From Herbidospora daliensis (GTDB lineage Bacteria > Actinomycetota > Actinomycetes > Streptosporangiales > Streptosporangiaceae): 64,000 nucleotides of DNA. The position numbers were made by a program, and so were the translations under genes. Position 1 is the stretch's first letter. Every line of letters begins with the position of its first letter. Shown here in pieces: positions 42,583 through 50,874 of this stretch. The notes under the pieces are model-generated. The model did no database searches, had not been told where the DNA came from, and saw only the letters and a program-made list of their open reading frames with translations. The stretch lies in assembly GCF_001570585.1 (NCBI RefSeq), contig NZ_BBXF01000007.1, positions 201,508-265,507 of the forward strand, given 5' to 3'.

Positions 42583-42955
42583 TCAGCCGCAGTTGGTGCG
42601 GTCGCGGCCCACTGTGAGTGCCGAACGTGCCGCCCCAGTCGACGCAGGAGCCCGGTGCCGACAGGTGGACGGGGCCCGCGTAGGTGGTGAAGGTGCCGCT
42701 GTCTTCGAACCAGGTGGTCGTGCCCGAGCGGCGGATGCGGGCCTCCACGAAGGTGGCGGCGCCCGGCGTCTGCCGCAGGGTGACGACGCGGTTCTTCTTG
42801 GTCGAGGCGTTGTAGGTCAGGTAGACCGTGCCTCGGCCGTCGGGGAAGACACACACTTAGCCGGAGCCGCGCTGGTCGCCGTAGAGCATGGCGGCTGCCA
42901 CGACCGTGGCGGCGTCGGTGAGTCCCAGCGCGGCGGCCTTCCTCAGGATGCGCAC
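42583..42955 (-). pseudogene. Degenerate paralogue of the spore-associated-protein-like gene
   Basis: A signal-peptide-like start from GTG 42955 (VRILRKAAALGLTDAATVVAAAMLYGDQRGSG) meets a TAA at 42857-42859. The same frame then resumes with FPDGRGTVYLTYNASTKKNRVVTLRQ...TFTTYAGPVHLSAPGSCVDWGG. Near 42605 a shift is needed to reach the family ending GRDRTNCG and TGA at 42583. Two lesions make it a pseudogene. The first Cys pair is also missing. Confidence 0.75.
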
Positions 42956-43077
42956 GACAGAGATCCCTTTCGCTGTGAGAGGTCGGTGCGCTTCACGCTG
43001 GCACGGGTTTTCGTCCAACCGGTAGCGATCTCCGTCCGGCATTTGTCCGGTGGACATTGGACAAATGAAACCGCAGG

Positions 43078-43998
43078 TCAGCTCACTCGGACGTCCAGGA
43101 AGATCGGGCGTTTGTCGGGGAACAGGAGGCGGCCCTCTGCGTCGACCATCTTCCAGAAGATCTTGCAGGCGCCGGAGGTCGCGGGCGCCTCGACCGTCAC
43201 CCGGACGTCGACCGAGCTGCCCGGCGGGGTGTGGGGGATCTCGACCCTTCTGGGGGCGGCGCAGAGGGTGTCGTTCACTCGCATGAGGAAACGCCCGGCC
43301 CATGCGACCTTGCCGGCGTTCCTGATCCGCCACACCTTCTCGAACGCCTCGCCCTTTCCGACCAGGGTGCCGTCGGGGATCGTGACGTCGGCCTCGAAGA
43401 CCGACTCGTCGAGGGGGACGGGGGTCAGCATGGAGGTCTCCGGCGACCCGCCGTCGAACAGGACCACCCCGGCACTGACGACGGCGAACACCGCGACGAC
43501 GGCGGCGAGAACCTTCGGTCGGAACCGCGCAGCCGCTCGCGAGCCCGACGACACCGGCCCAGGAAAGGTGACGATGAGCCCTTCCGCTGGAGGTGGGGTG
43601 ATGCCCGGCGAAACACCCGACTCCGTCGAGGACGGTGTCGGGGCCGCAGATGACAGGGCGATGCCTTCGGGAAGCACCTCCGTCAGGGCCTTCGTCCGGG
43701 TCCAGTCGGATCGCCACTCCCGTTCGGCCGCTGCCGGATCCTGGCCCAGCCGCCCGACCGCCAGCACCCGGACGAACTCCCACGTCACCCCCCAGCTCGG
43801 CAACACCCGCCCCTGAGCCGCGGCCGCCAGCGACGACTTCGACGCCGCGGCGCCCTGGGCGCACATCTCCGCGAACGAAGGGTCGCCGGCCGCGATCTTG
43901 AGTTGCCACAGCCGGTCGGCGAACGCTTCGACCGGGCCCGCGGCCGGATCGGGGCGGTTGGGTCTGCGGCCGCGCCGGTCTCCCCGTGCGTCTCTCAA
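43078..43998 (-). CDS. Membrane protein with NBR1-like Ig domain and N-terminal helical domain
   Basis: I place the start at TTG 43998, seven bases after GGGGGG; GTG 44043 is an alternative. Residues about 20-115 (FADRLWQLKIAAGDPSFAEMCAQG...SKSSLAAAAQGRVLPSWGVTWEFVRVL) resemble the helix-turn-helix-like domain seen at the start of many actinomycete signalling proteins. One membrane helix follows at about 190-212 (VLAAVVAVFAVVSAGVVLF). The C-terminal 100 residues match an NBR1/Ig-like domain: VWRIRNAGKVAWAGRFLMRVN, PPGSSVDVRVTVEAPATSGACKIFWKMVDAEGRLLFPDKRPIFLDV. That domain would be outside the membrane, probably binding protein or wall material. Function unknown. Confidence 0.72.
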   Translation of the reverse strand: MRDARGDRRGRRPNRPDPAAGPVEAFADRLWQLKIAAGDPSFAEMCAQGAAASKSSLAAAAQGRVLPSWGVTWEFVRVLAVGRLGQDPAAAEREWRSDWTRTKALTEVLPEGIALSSAAPTPSSTESGVSPGITPPPAEGLIVTFPGPVSSGSRAAARFRPKVLAAVVAVFAVVSAGVVLFDGGSPETSMLTPVPLDESVFEADVTIPDGTLVGKGEAFEKVWRIRNAGKVAWAGRFLMRVNDTLCAAPRRVEIPHTPPGSSVDVRVTVEAPATSGACKIFWKMVDAEGRLLFPDKRPIFLDVRVS

Positions 43999-44167
43999 CT
44001 GGCCCCCCGGATCTTCGGCTCGGCCGCCGACACTACACAACACCGAACTTGACCCGCCCCAGTAAAGAGGCGACCTGTGGAAATCGGTGACCGTCGGGTT
44101 CTTATGCTGCAATGGTGACTATCCGTGATCAGATTCATCACTCTGCGCAGCGACGGGGCGGGGTTCG

Positions 44168-45238
44168 GTGAACGCCCGGTTGAGGCTGGCCGCGTCGATC
44201 ACCCCGGCCGTCGCCGTGCTGGCGCTCGTGATCGTCTGGGGGCGGGGGCTGCCCGTGGCCGTCGAGGTCGTGGTGGTGTTGTTGCTGGCCGGGTGTGTGC
44301 TGGCGGCCGTCCATCACGCCGAGGTGGTGGCGCATCGGGTGGGGGAGCCGTTCGGGTCGTTGATCCTCGCCGTCGCGGTCACCGTCATCGAGGTCGGGCT
44401 GATCGTCACGCTGATGCTCTCGGGCGGGCCGGGGGTCGCCACGTTGGCGCGCGACACCGTCTTCGCCGCGGTGATGATCACCTGTAACGGCATCGTGGGG
44501 TTGTCGTTGCTGGTCTCGGCGCTGAAGCGGGGGACCGCGCCGTTCAATCCCGAAGGGACCGGGGCGGCGCTGGCCACCGTCATCACGCTGGCGACGTTGT
44601 CGCTGGTGTTGCCGACGTTCACGACCAGCAACCCGGGGCCCGAGTTCTCGGGGCCGCAGCTCGTCTTCGCCGCCGTGGTGTCGTTCGGGCTGTACGTCCT
44701 GTTCGTGTTCGTGCAGAGCGTGCGGCACCGGGACTACTTCGTGCCCGAGGGAGACGACGCTCCGCACTCCTGGGTGCCTTCTCACCGGGCCGCGCTGGTC
44801 AGTCTCGGGCTGCTGGTGCTGGCGCTGGTCGCCGTCGTGGGGCTGGCGAAGGTCGAGTCGAAGAGCATCGAGGACGCCGTCGCCTTCGCCGGGCTGCCGC
44901 CATCGGTGGTGGGCGTCGTCATCGCGCTGCTGGTGCTGCTGCCCGAGACCCTCGCCGCCGCCCGGAACGCGCGGCGCGACCGCACCCAGATCAGCTTCAA
45001 CCTGGCGCTCGGGTCGGCCATGGCCAGCATCGGGCTGACCATCCCGACCATCGCGGTGGCGTCGATCTGGCTCTCGGGGCCGCTCATGCTGGGGCTGGGG
45101 GCGGTGCACATCGTGCTGCTGATGCTCACGGCCGTCGTCGGCACGCTGACCGTGTTGCTGGGGCGGGCGACGTTGTTGCAGGCCGGAGTGCATCTCGCGC
45201 TGTGCGGGAGCTACCTGTTCCTGGCCGCGGTGCCCTGA
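44168..45238 (+). CDS. Ca2+/H+ antiporter, ChaA type
   Basis: The 356-residue membrane protein (GTG start) has about eleven helices. The diagnostic repeat motifs are VGEPFGSLILAVAVTVIEVGLI in the first half and PPSVVGVVIALLVLLPETLAAARNA in the second, each supplying the acidic residue (Glu) of the CaCA alpha repeats. The acidic loop between halves is short (VPEGDD). Members export Ca2+ (and sometimes Na+ or K+) in exchange for protons, aiding alkaline or calcium tolerance. It is convergent with the beta-propeller gene, 4 bp apart. Confidence 0.88.
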   Translation: MNARLRLAASITPAVAVLALVIVWGRGLPVAVEVVVVLLLAGCVLAAVHHAEVVAHRVGEPFGSLILAVAVTVIEVGLIVTLMLSGGPGVATLARDTVFAAVMITCNGIVGLSLLVSALKRGTAPFNPEGTGAALATVITLATLSLVLPTFTTSNPGPEFSGPQLVFAAVVSFGLYVLFVFVQSVRHRDYFVPEGDDAPHSWVPSHRAALVSLGLLVLALVAVVGLAKVESKSIEDAVAFAGLPPSVVGVVIALLVLLPETLAAARNARRDRTQISFNLALGSAMASIGLTIPTIAVASIWLSGPLMLGLGAVHIVLLMLTAVVGTLTVLLGRATLLQAGVHLALCGSYLFLAAVP

Positions 45239-45242
45239 GCGG

Positions 45243-46316
45243 TCAGCGCAGGGCGTCCATGTCGATGACGGTGATCGTGTCGCCGTCGCGGTAGTAGGTC
45301 GCCTTGTCGCCGAGCACCAGGCTCGGGTGGCCGCCGCCCGGGCCGTAGCCCAGGAGGATGTGGCCGGCCCGGCCGCTGGCCAGGTCGTAGAGGGCCGAGC
45401 CGGGCGCGCCGTAGGGGTCGGGCTGGATGAGGTGGACGACGTGCCCGCCCCACAACCGGGCCGAGGGCCGCCCGGGGAAGGGGCGGGCGGCGGTGCCGTC
45501 GCGCCGCCACGCCTCCACCAGGTCGGCGCACCATTCGGGGCCGCAGCCGAACCAGGTCTGCCGGCCTTCCGGCATGGGCTTCCGCGACCGGGTGCCGTCG
45601 CGGAGGTTGAGCAGCTCCTCGCGTCCCCGGCTCGCCCACGGCCACTCCATCAGGACGTATCCCGTCGAACCCGGCACCTCGCTGACCGCGCCCCCGGTCA
45701 GCGGGATCTGCCTGACGGCCGCGTCGACCGTCGACCAGACCACCATGCCGTTGGCGACGCCGAGGCCGGTGAGCGACGACGGCGACGGCTCCAGGGTGGT
45801 CAGCCGCAGGGGATCGCCGCCGGTCAGCGGCACCGACCAGAGCGCTCCCGCGCTCCACCAGACGGCGTGGCCGTTGCCCGCGATGAGATTCGTCGTGTAC
45901 GCGTTCACAGTCGCCAGCACGCTGAAGGTCCGGCGGGCCAGGTCGTACAGGAGGATCGACTGCTGCTCGCCCTTGCCGACGACGAGGTCGCCGACCACGT
46001 CGGCGGGGGTGAACGCGACCCCGCCCGGCCCTTGCGCCGGAACCTGGTGCACGGCCCTTGGCCACACCCGCTCGATGGGGGCGACCGGCGGGGCGGCGTA
46101 CGGGCCGGTGAATTGTGGGCGGTCGGCGAGGCCGCGTACCGCCAGCATGATGCCGCTCGCCACGACGACGAGGGAGACCGCGACGGCGAGCGGCGCGAGC
46201 CAGCGCGACGAGGCCGGGCGGTGCGGCGGCGGCACGGGGTGGGTGAGGCCGTCGTCGGCGACGGTGGCGGCCTTCGCGGTGAAGGCGTCCTTCAGCAGCT
46301 TCTCGATGTCGCTCAT
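45243..46316 (-). CDS. Membrane-anchored beta-propeller-like protein, sigma-factor partner
   Basis: The 357-residue protein begins MSDIEKLLKDAFTAKAATV, then one membrane helix at about 38-62 (WLAPLAVAVSLVVVASGIMLAV), and an extracellular part with repeated beta-strand motifs such as GNGHAVWWSAGALWSVPLTGGDPLRL and GMVVWSTVDAAVRQIPLTGGAV, typical of TolB/WD-like propellers. Its ATG overlaps the stop of a SigE-family sigma factor gene, a very common actinomycete pairing in which such proteins may act as anti-sigma or output proteins. No classical zinc anti-sigma motif is present in the short cytoplasmic N-terminus. Confidence 0.75.
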   Translation of the reverse strand: MSDIEKLLKDAFTAKAATVADDGLTHPVPPPHRPASSRWLAPLAVAVSLVVVASGIMLAVRGLADRPQFTGPYAAPPVAPIERVWPRAVHQVPAQGPGGVAFTPADVVGDLVVGKGEQQSILLYDLARRTFSVLATVNAYTTNLIAGNGHAVWWSAGALWSVPLTGGDPLRLTTLEPSPSSLTGLGVANGMVVWSTVDAAVRQIPLTGGAVSEVPGSTGYVLMEWPWASRGREELLNLRDGTRSRKPMPEGRQTWFGCGPEWCADLVEAWRRDGTAARPFPGRPSARLWGGHVVHLIQPDPYGAPGSALYDLASGRAGHILLGYGPGGGHPSLVLGDKATYYRDGDTITVIDMDALR

Positions 46317-46810
46317 CCCGACGCCCTCAGCTCTCGTTCGAGGCGGTGCAGCGCCCGCATGACAGTCGAGCGGACCGTGCTCTGGCGCAGGCCGGTCACG
46401 TCCGCGATCTCGGCGTCGGACAGGTCGAGGTAGTAGCGCAGCACCAGCGTCTCCCGCTGCCGCGCGGGCAGCCGGGTCACCGCGGTCAGCACCTCCTGGC
46501 GGGTCTCGCCCAGCAGCGCCGCCGCCTCGGCCGACTCCGCCGGGACCAGCGCCGGGGGCGGTTTGTGCAGGGCCACCCTGCGGCGGCGTAACGCCGAACG
46601 TGCCCCGTTGAGCACGCTCGACCGGACATAGGCCAGGGTCAGCACGCCCGGGCGACGGCCGTGGAGGCGGGCGAAGACGTCTTGGACGATGTCTTCCGCG
46701 GTCTCCCGGTCGCCCACGAGCAGCAGCGCCAGCCGGATGAGTTCGAGCCGGTTCTCGCGATAGAGGGTGACCAGAACATCGCCCGACTCCTGGAGCATGT
46801 CACCCGTCAT
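46313..46810 (-). CDS. SigE-family ECF RNA polymerase sigma factor
   Basis: The start is placed at ATG 46810 (MTGDMLQESGD), though ATG 46798 is possible. Sigma region 2 reads LYRENRLELIRLALLLVGDRETAEDIVQDVFARLHGR and region 4 AVTRLPARQRETLVLRYYLDLSDAEIADVTGLRQSTVRSTVMRALHRLERELR. Length (165 residues) and motifs match the actinobacterial SigE/SCO4117-type ECF group. It directs RNA polymerase to a regulon unknown here. Coupling with the membrane propeller protein suggests that the latter controls it or reports on the envelope. Confidence 0.9.
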   Translation of the reverse strand: MTGDMLQESGDVLVTLYRENRLELIRLALLLVGDRETAEDIVQDVFARLHGRRPGVLTLAYVRSSVLNGARSALRRRRVALHKPPPALVPAESAEAAALLGETRQEVLTAVTRLPARQRETLVLRYYLDLSDAEIADVTGLRQSTVRSTVMRALHRLERELRASG

Positions 46811-46863
46811 GTCTATAGAACGCCCGACCCCCCGCATCCGCTGCGCGAGGCCGGGCACCTAAT

Positions 46864-48192
46864 TCAGCCGAGCCCCGCGTATCGCCGGGGCCGCAGGGCC
46901 TGGGTGCGCAGCGCCGACAGAGCCGCCGCCTGGCCGACCGGGGTGAGCTGCCAGGTCGAGCGCCAGTCGCACGACACGCGCAGGTCGAGCGCGTCGAGGC
47001 GGCGCTGGAACTCGCCCATCGGGCCGCCCAGGTCGCGGGCGCTCACCTGCGCGCCGGCGGCCGAGCGCCAGCCCTCGCCGTTGACCACCTCGGCGACGCG
47101 TTCGCACAGATCTGGATAGTTGTACGCCGCCCCGTCGGCCAGCAGCATCAGCGCCGACTCGCGGATGGACACCTCGAAGTCGTGTTCGCCCTTGGCCGGG
47201 GTCAGCAGGGTCGCCGTGACGGCCGTCCAGAGAACATCGGGGTTGTCGGCCAGCTTGCGGCCGGCCGAGGTCAGCACGAGTTTGCGGCCGGTGCGCCGGA
47301 CCGCCTTCAGCTCGCCCATCATGATCTCGCGCAGCATCGTCAGGGTCGGCACGTCGGCCTCGCCCCTGACCGTTCCCGACGTCAGCGTGTCCCAGCCGAA
47401 CAGCTCGACCGACTCGACCACCAGGGCGCGGGCGACGTTGAACTTCTGGGTCAGCGGCACCCCGCCGGTCTCGGCCCAGTCGAGCAGCCACCACAACGAG
47501 GCCAGATGGGGCTCGTCGGGTGGCGTGACGGGCGCGTGGAGCCGCACCTCGAACGGCTGGGCCAGCTCCCGCCGGGGCCGGCCGCGGCCGAGCACCCACC
47601 GGTTGAGGCGTTCGCCGTGGACGCGGTGGAGCCAGCAGTCGCCGCCGAGCTCGGGGCGCGGGCTGGTCAGCCACCGCCGGGTGAGGTCGAGGCGGCCCTT
47701 CAGGAACGCCTTCGCGCCGGGCTGCGGCAGCTCGCCCGACACCAGGGCCAGTTCGAGGGCGGCCGCGCAGGCCACGTGGGCGCCCAGTTCCTCCGGACCC
47801 ATGATGGAGCTCCAACTGAGCTCCGGGACGTCGGGAGGAAGGACTCCGGTCGCCTCCACGGCGTCCTGGTAGGCGGCGGTGCCGGCCTCCTCGCCCTCAC
47901 GGGCGTAGACGCGCAGGATGCGGGTGGTCGTCGGCGAGTCGCAGAGGGCGGCATAACGCTCCATGCCGCCCAGCTCGAACAGGCGCCCGAGGGCGCGGGC
48001 GATCCCGTGGCGGTCGCCCGTCACCTTGATCGGAAGGGCGTACCAGAGGAACTCGCAGACGTCGAGCTGGCTGATCGTCTCAAGGGCCTCGCCGCCGGTG
48101 AGCCACTCCACGGCGACACGAGCCGAGTCGGCGACATCCGGCTCGGCTCGCTCCAGCTCGGCGAGGAGGGCCGCCACGTCAGGTGCGGGCAT
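46864..48192 (-). CDS. Conserved hypothetical protein, 442 residues
   Basis: ATG 48192 is chosen because the preceding 45 in-frame codons are low in structure and include the likely promoter. The protein is alpha-helical, without signal peptide or membrane helices, and ends with a winged-helix-like stretch (EFQRRLDALDLRVSCDWRSTWQLTPVGQAAALSALRTQAL). LREIMMGELKAVRRTGRKLVLTSAGRKLADNPDVLW also resembles a winged helix. The whole resembles plant-like/actinobacterial proteins that carry two such modules and of unknown role. It is independent of its neighbours. Confidence 0.6.
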   Translation of the reverse strand: MPAPDVAALLAELERAEPDVADSARVAVEWLTGGEALETISQLDVCEFLWYALPIKVTGDRHGIARALGRLFELGGMERYAALCDSPTTTRILRVYAREGEEAGTAAYQDAVEATGVLPPDVPELSWSSIMGPEELGAHVACAAALELALVSGELPQPGAKAFLKGRLDLTRRWLTSPRPELGGDCWLHRVHGERLNRWVLGRGRPRRELAQPFEVRLHAPVTPPDEPHLASLWWLLDWAETGGVPLTQKFNVARALVVESVELFGWDTLTSGTVRGEADVPTLTMLREIMMGELKAVRRTGRKLVLTSAGRKLADNPDVLWTAVTATLLTPAKGEHDFEVSIRESALMLLADGAAYNYPDLCERVAEVVNGEGWRSAAGAQVSARDLGGPMGEFQRRLDALDLRVSCDWRSTWQLTPVGQAAALSALRTQALRPRRYAGLG

Positions 48193-48292
48193 GACCCGCA
48201 GTCTGCCGTATGGCACCCACCGTTGACGACGACCGAGAGACACTCGGGACCACCCCCCTAGTGACTCACGATACGGACCGCCCCGCCAGAGG

Positions 48293-49897
48293 TCAGATCC
48301 AGCCCTTCTTGAAGAGCATCCGGTCATACCAGTCCTGGTACGGCAGGAGTTCCGCCGACAACACCGGATAGAGCCACCAGAAGTTCAGCAACGACAGCAG
48401 GGCGAACACGCCGACGGCGATCGCTCCGGCGCGTCGCCGCTGCAGCGGAGCTTCGGCCGGGCCGATGAGCAGGCCCGCCGCCAGCACGATGGCCAAGATC
48501 ATGAACGGCACCATCGGGATGGCGTAGAAGAGGAACATCGTGCGGTTGTCGGCCCAGGCGAAGTAGAACCAGGGCAACCAGCCCGCCGCGTAGCCCAGCA
48601 GAACCGCCCCGGCCCGCCAGTCGCGGGTGGCGACGTACCAGGCGATCATGGCGATGAGGGCGGCGAGACCGGCGTACCAGATGATCGGGGTGCCGGTGCC
48701 GAGCACGGCCCACGAGCAGCTGTCGGTGCCGCAGCCCGAGGGCGACTCGTAGAAGAACGCCACCGGGCGGGTGAGCAGCGGCCACTGCCACGGTTGCGAC
48801 TGGTAGGGGTGGGTGGTCTCCAGGCCGGTGTGGAACGACAGGATCTGGGTCTGGTAGTCGATCCACGACCGCATCGAGCTGAACACGAAGTTCTGCCAGC
48901 CGCCCGAGGTGGCCTCGGCCCAGTTGCGGCCGTAGCCGCGGTCACCCGCGAACCAGCCGACGAACGAGACGACGTACACGACCAGGGACAGGATCGCCAC
49001 CCACACGAAGGCGAGCGGCACGTCGAGCTTCAGCGTCGCCAGCAGCGGGCGGCGCAGCCCGACCGCGCGGCGCGCGCCCAGGTCCCACAGGACGGTCATG
49101 ATCCCGAAGGCGGCGATGAACAGGATGCCGGTCCACTTGGTCGCCAGCGCGGCGCCCAGGCACAACCCGGCGGCCAGCCGCCACGGGCGCAGGCCCAACT
49201 TGGGGCCCAGGTCGCTGATGGGGGAGTTCTCGTACCAGTCGGCCAGCCGTTCGCGGGACTTGTCGCGGTCGACGACCAGGCAGGCGAACCCGGCCAGCAG
49301 CCAGAACATCAGGAAGATGTCGAGCAGCGCGGTGCGCGACAGGACGAAGTGGAGGCCGTCGACCGCGAGCAGGAAGCCGGCCAGGCAGCCCAGCACGGTC
49401 GAGCGGGTCATCCGGCGGGCCAGCCGGGCCAGCAGGAAGATCGAGATCGTGCCGACCAGCGCGGCGGCGAACCGCCAGCCGAACGGGTTCAGCCCGAAGA
49501 TCCACTCGCCGAGGCCGATCATCCACTTGCCGAGCGGCGGGTGGACGACGTAGGAGCCGCAGTCGACGACGTTCTGACAGACCTTGAAGATGTTGTCGTC
49601 GCCGCGCAACATCGCCTGGTTGGCGGCGTCGCCGTCGAGGAACTGGGTCTCCACGCCGTATTTCAGCGTCGACCAGGCGTCTTTGGCGTAGTAGGTCTCG
49701 TCGAAGACCACCGCCTTGGGCACCTCGAGGCGGTCGAACCGCAGGAACCCGCCGAACAGGGCGATGAGCGCGGGGCCGAGCCAGGCCCACAACCCGTCAC
49801 CCGGCATCGGCGGCAGCAGCCGCTCGCGTACCGAGAGCACGCGCTCCTCCGGGTCGGGCTGTTCGGGCGCCTTGTCAGCGAAATCTGTCACGGCCAC
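48293..49897 (-). CDS. pmt: Dolichyl/polyprenyl-phosphate-mannose-protein mannosyltransferase
   Basis: The 534-residue polytopic protein has the GT39 signature FDETYYAKDAWSTLKYG (catalytic Asp-Glu in the first extracytoplasmic loop), HPPLGKWMIGLGEWIFG, and about 11 membrane helices; the C-terminal PMT_4TMC part includes FYAIPMVPFMILAIVLAAG. It moves mannose from polyprenyl-phosphate-mannose to Ser/Thr of secreted proteins, as Pmt does in Streptomyces and mycobacteria. It is divergent from rsmI, a conserved pairing. The polyprenol-phosphate glycosyltransferase at 52478 could supply its donor. Confidence 0.9.
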   Translation of the reverse strand: MAVTDFADKAPEQPDPEERVLSVRERLLPPMPGDGLWAWLGPALIALFGGFLRFDRLEVPKAVVFDETYYAKDAWSTLKYGVETQFLDGDAANQAMLRGDDNIFKVCQNVVDCGSYVVHPPLGKWMIGLGEWIFGLNPFGWRFAAALVGTISIFLLARLARRMTRSTVLGCLAGFLLAVDGLHFVLSRTALLDIFLMFWLLAGFACLVVDRDKSRERLADWYENSPISDLGPKLGLRPWRLAAGLCLGAALATKWTGILFIAAFGIMTVLWDLGARRAVGLRRPLLATLKLDVPLAFVWVAILSLVVYVVSFVGWFAGDRGYGRNWAEATSGGWQNFVFSSMRSWIDYQTQILSFHTGLETTHPYQSQPWQWPLLTRPVAFFYESPSGCGTDSCSWAVLGTGTPIIWYAGLAALIAMIAWYVATRDWRAGAVLLGYAAGWLPWFYFAWADNRTMFLFYAIPMVPFMILAIVLAAGLLIGPAEAPLQRRRAGAIAVGVFALLSLLNFWWLYPVLSAELLPYQDWYDRMLFKKGWI

Positions 49898-50046
49898 GGC
49901 GACACACTACTGGCGACACGCCGTCACGAACACGACGTACACCCCGATTCCTGACGCAGCGGCGCGGCCGCAGCGTCGGACCTGAGCGCGAGGACCGCCG
50001 CGCCGGAGGCGCGGCCATCACCCGGTGAAGCTTTCATACTTGAGTG

Positions 50047-50874
50047 GTGACGGACTACGGGACCCTCGTGCTGGCCGGCGCCCCCATCGGGCAGCCGGGC
50101 GACGCCTCGCCGCGGTTGCGGGCCGCCCTGGAGAGCGCCGACGTGATCGCCGCCGAGGACACCCGGCGGTTGCGCCGCCTGGCCACCGACCTCCAGGCGG
50201 AGATCACCGGGCGGATCGTCTCCTACTACGACCAGAACGAGGCCGCCCGCGCCCGGGAGCTGCTCGGCCACCTGCTCGACGGGCAGAAGGTGCTGGTCAT
50301 CACCGACGCGGGCATGCCGGGCGTGTCCGACCCCGGTTACCGGCTGACCCGGCTCGCGGTCGACGCGGGCGTGCGGGTGACGGCGCTGGCCGGGCCTTCG
50401 GCGGTGACCACGGCGCTCGCGGTCTCGGGGCTGCCCAGCGACCGCTTCTGCTTCGAGGGTTTCCCGCCCCGCAAACCCGGCGACCGGGGCCGGCGGCTGG
50501 AGAAGCTCGCCGACGAGGAGCGCACGATGGTGTTCTTCGAGGCGCCCCACCGGCTGGAGGCCTCACTGCTGGCGATGGCCGAGGCGTTCGGCGCCGGCCG
50601 GGAGGCCGCCGTGTGCCGCGAGCTCACCAAGACCTATGAAGAGGTGCGGCGCGGCACCCTGGCCGAGCTGGCCGCCTGGGCGCCCGAGGCCAAGGGCGAG
50701 ATCACGATCGTGGTGGCCGGCGCGGCGCCCCGGGAGGTCTCGGTGGACGACCTGCTCGGCGAGGTCGCCCGGCTGGAGGCGACCGGGGTCACCCGGAAGC
50801 AGGCCATCGCCGACGTGGCCCGCGACGCGGGGGTCTCGAAGCGCGACCTCTACAACGCGGTGCACGCGGGCTAG
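50047..50874 (+). CDS. rsmI: 16S rRNA 2'-O-ribose C1402 methyltransferase
   Basis: Two tandem GTG codons (50044 and 50047) are possible starts; I use the second. The 275-residue protein has GTLVLAGAPIGQPGDASPRL, AAEDTRRLRRLA, SYYDQNEAARA, VITDAGMPGVSDPGYRL (SAM site), GPSAVTTALAVSGLPSDRFCFEGFPP and the C-terminal KRDLYNAVHAG. This is the tetrapyrrole-methylase fold enzyme RsmI, which methylates the ribose of C1402 in the decoding centre. It is divergent from pmt, and its end overlaps the next, convergent, gene by 4 bp. Confidence 0.93.
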   Translation: MTDYGTLVLAGAPIGQPGDASPRLRAALESADVIAAEDTRRLRRLATDLQAEITGRIVSYYDQNEAARARELLGHLLDGQKVLVITDAGMPGVSDPGYRLTRLAVDAGVRVTALAGPSAVTTALAVSGLPSDRFCFEGFPPRKPGDRGRRLEKLADEERTMVFFEAPHRLEASLLAMAEAFGAGREAAVCRELTKTYEEVRRGTLAELAAWAPEAKGEITIVVAGAAPREVSVDDLLGEVARLEATGVTRKQAIADVARDAGVSKRDLYNAVHAG

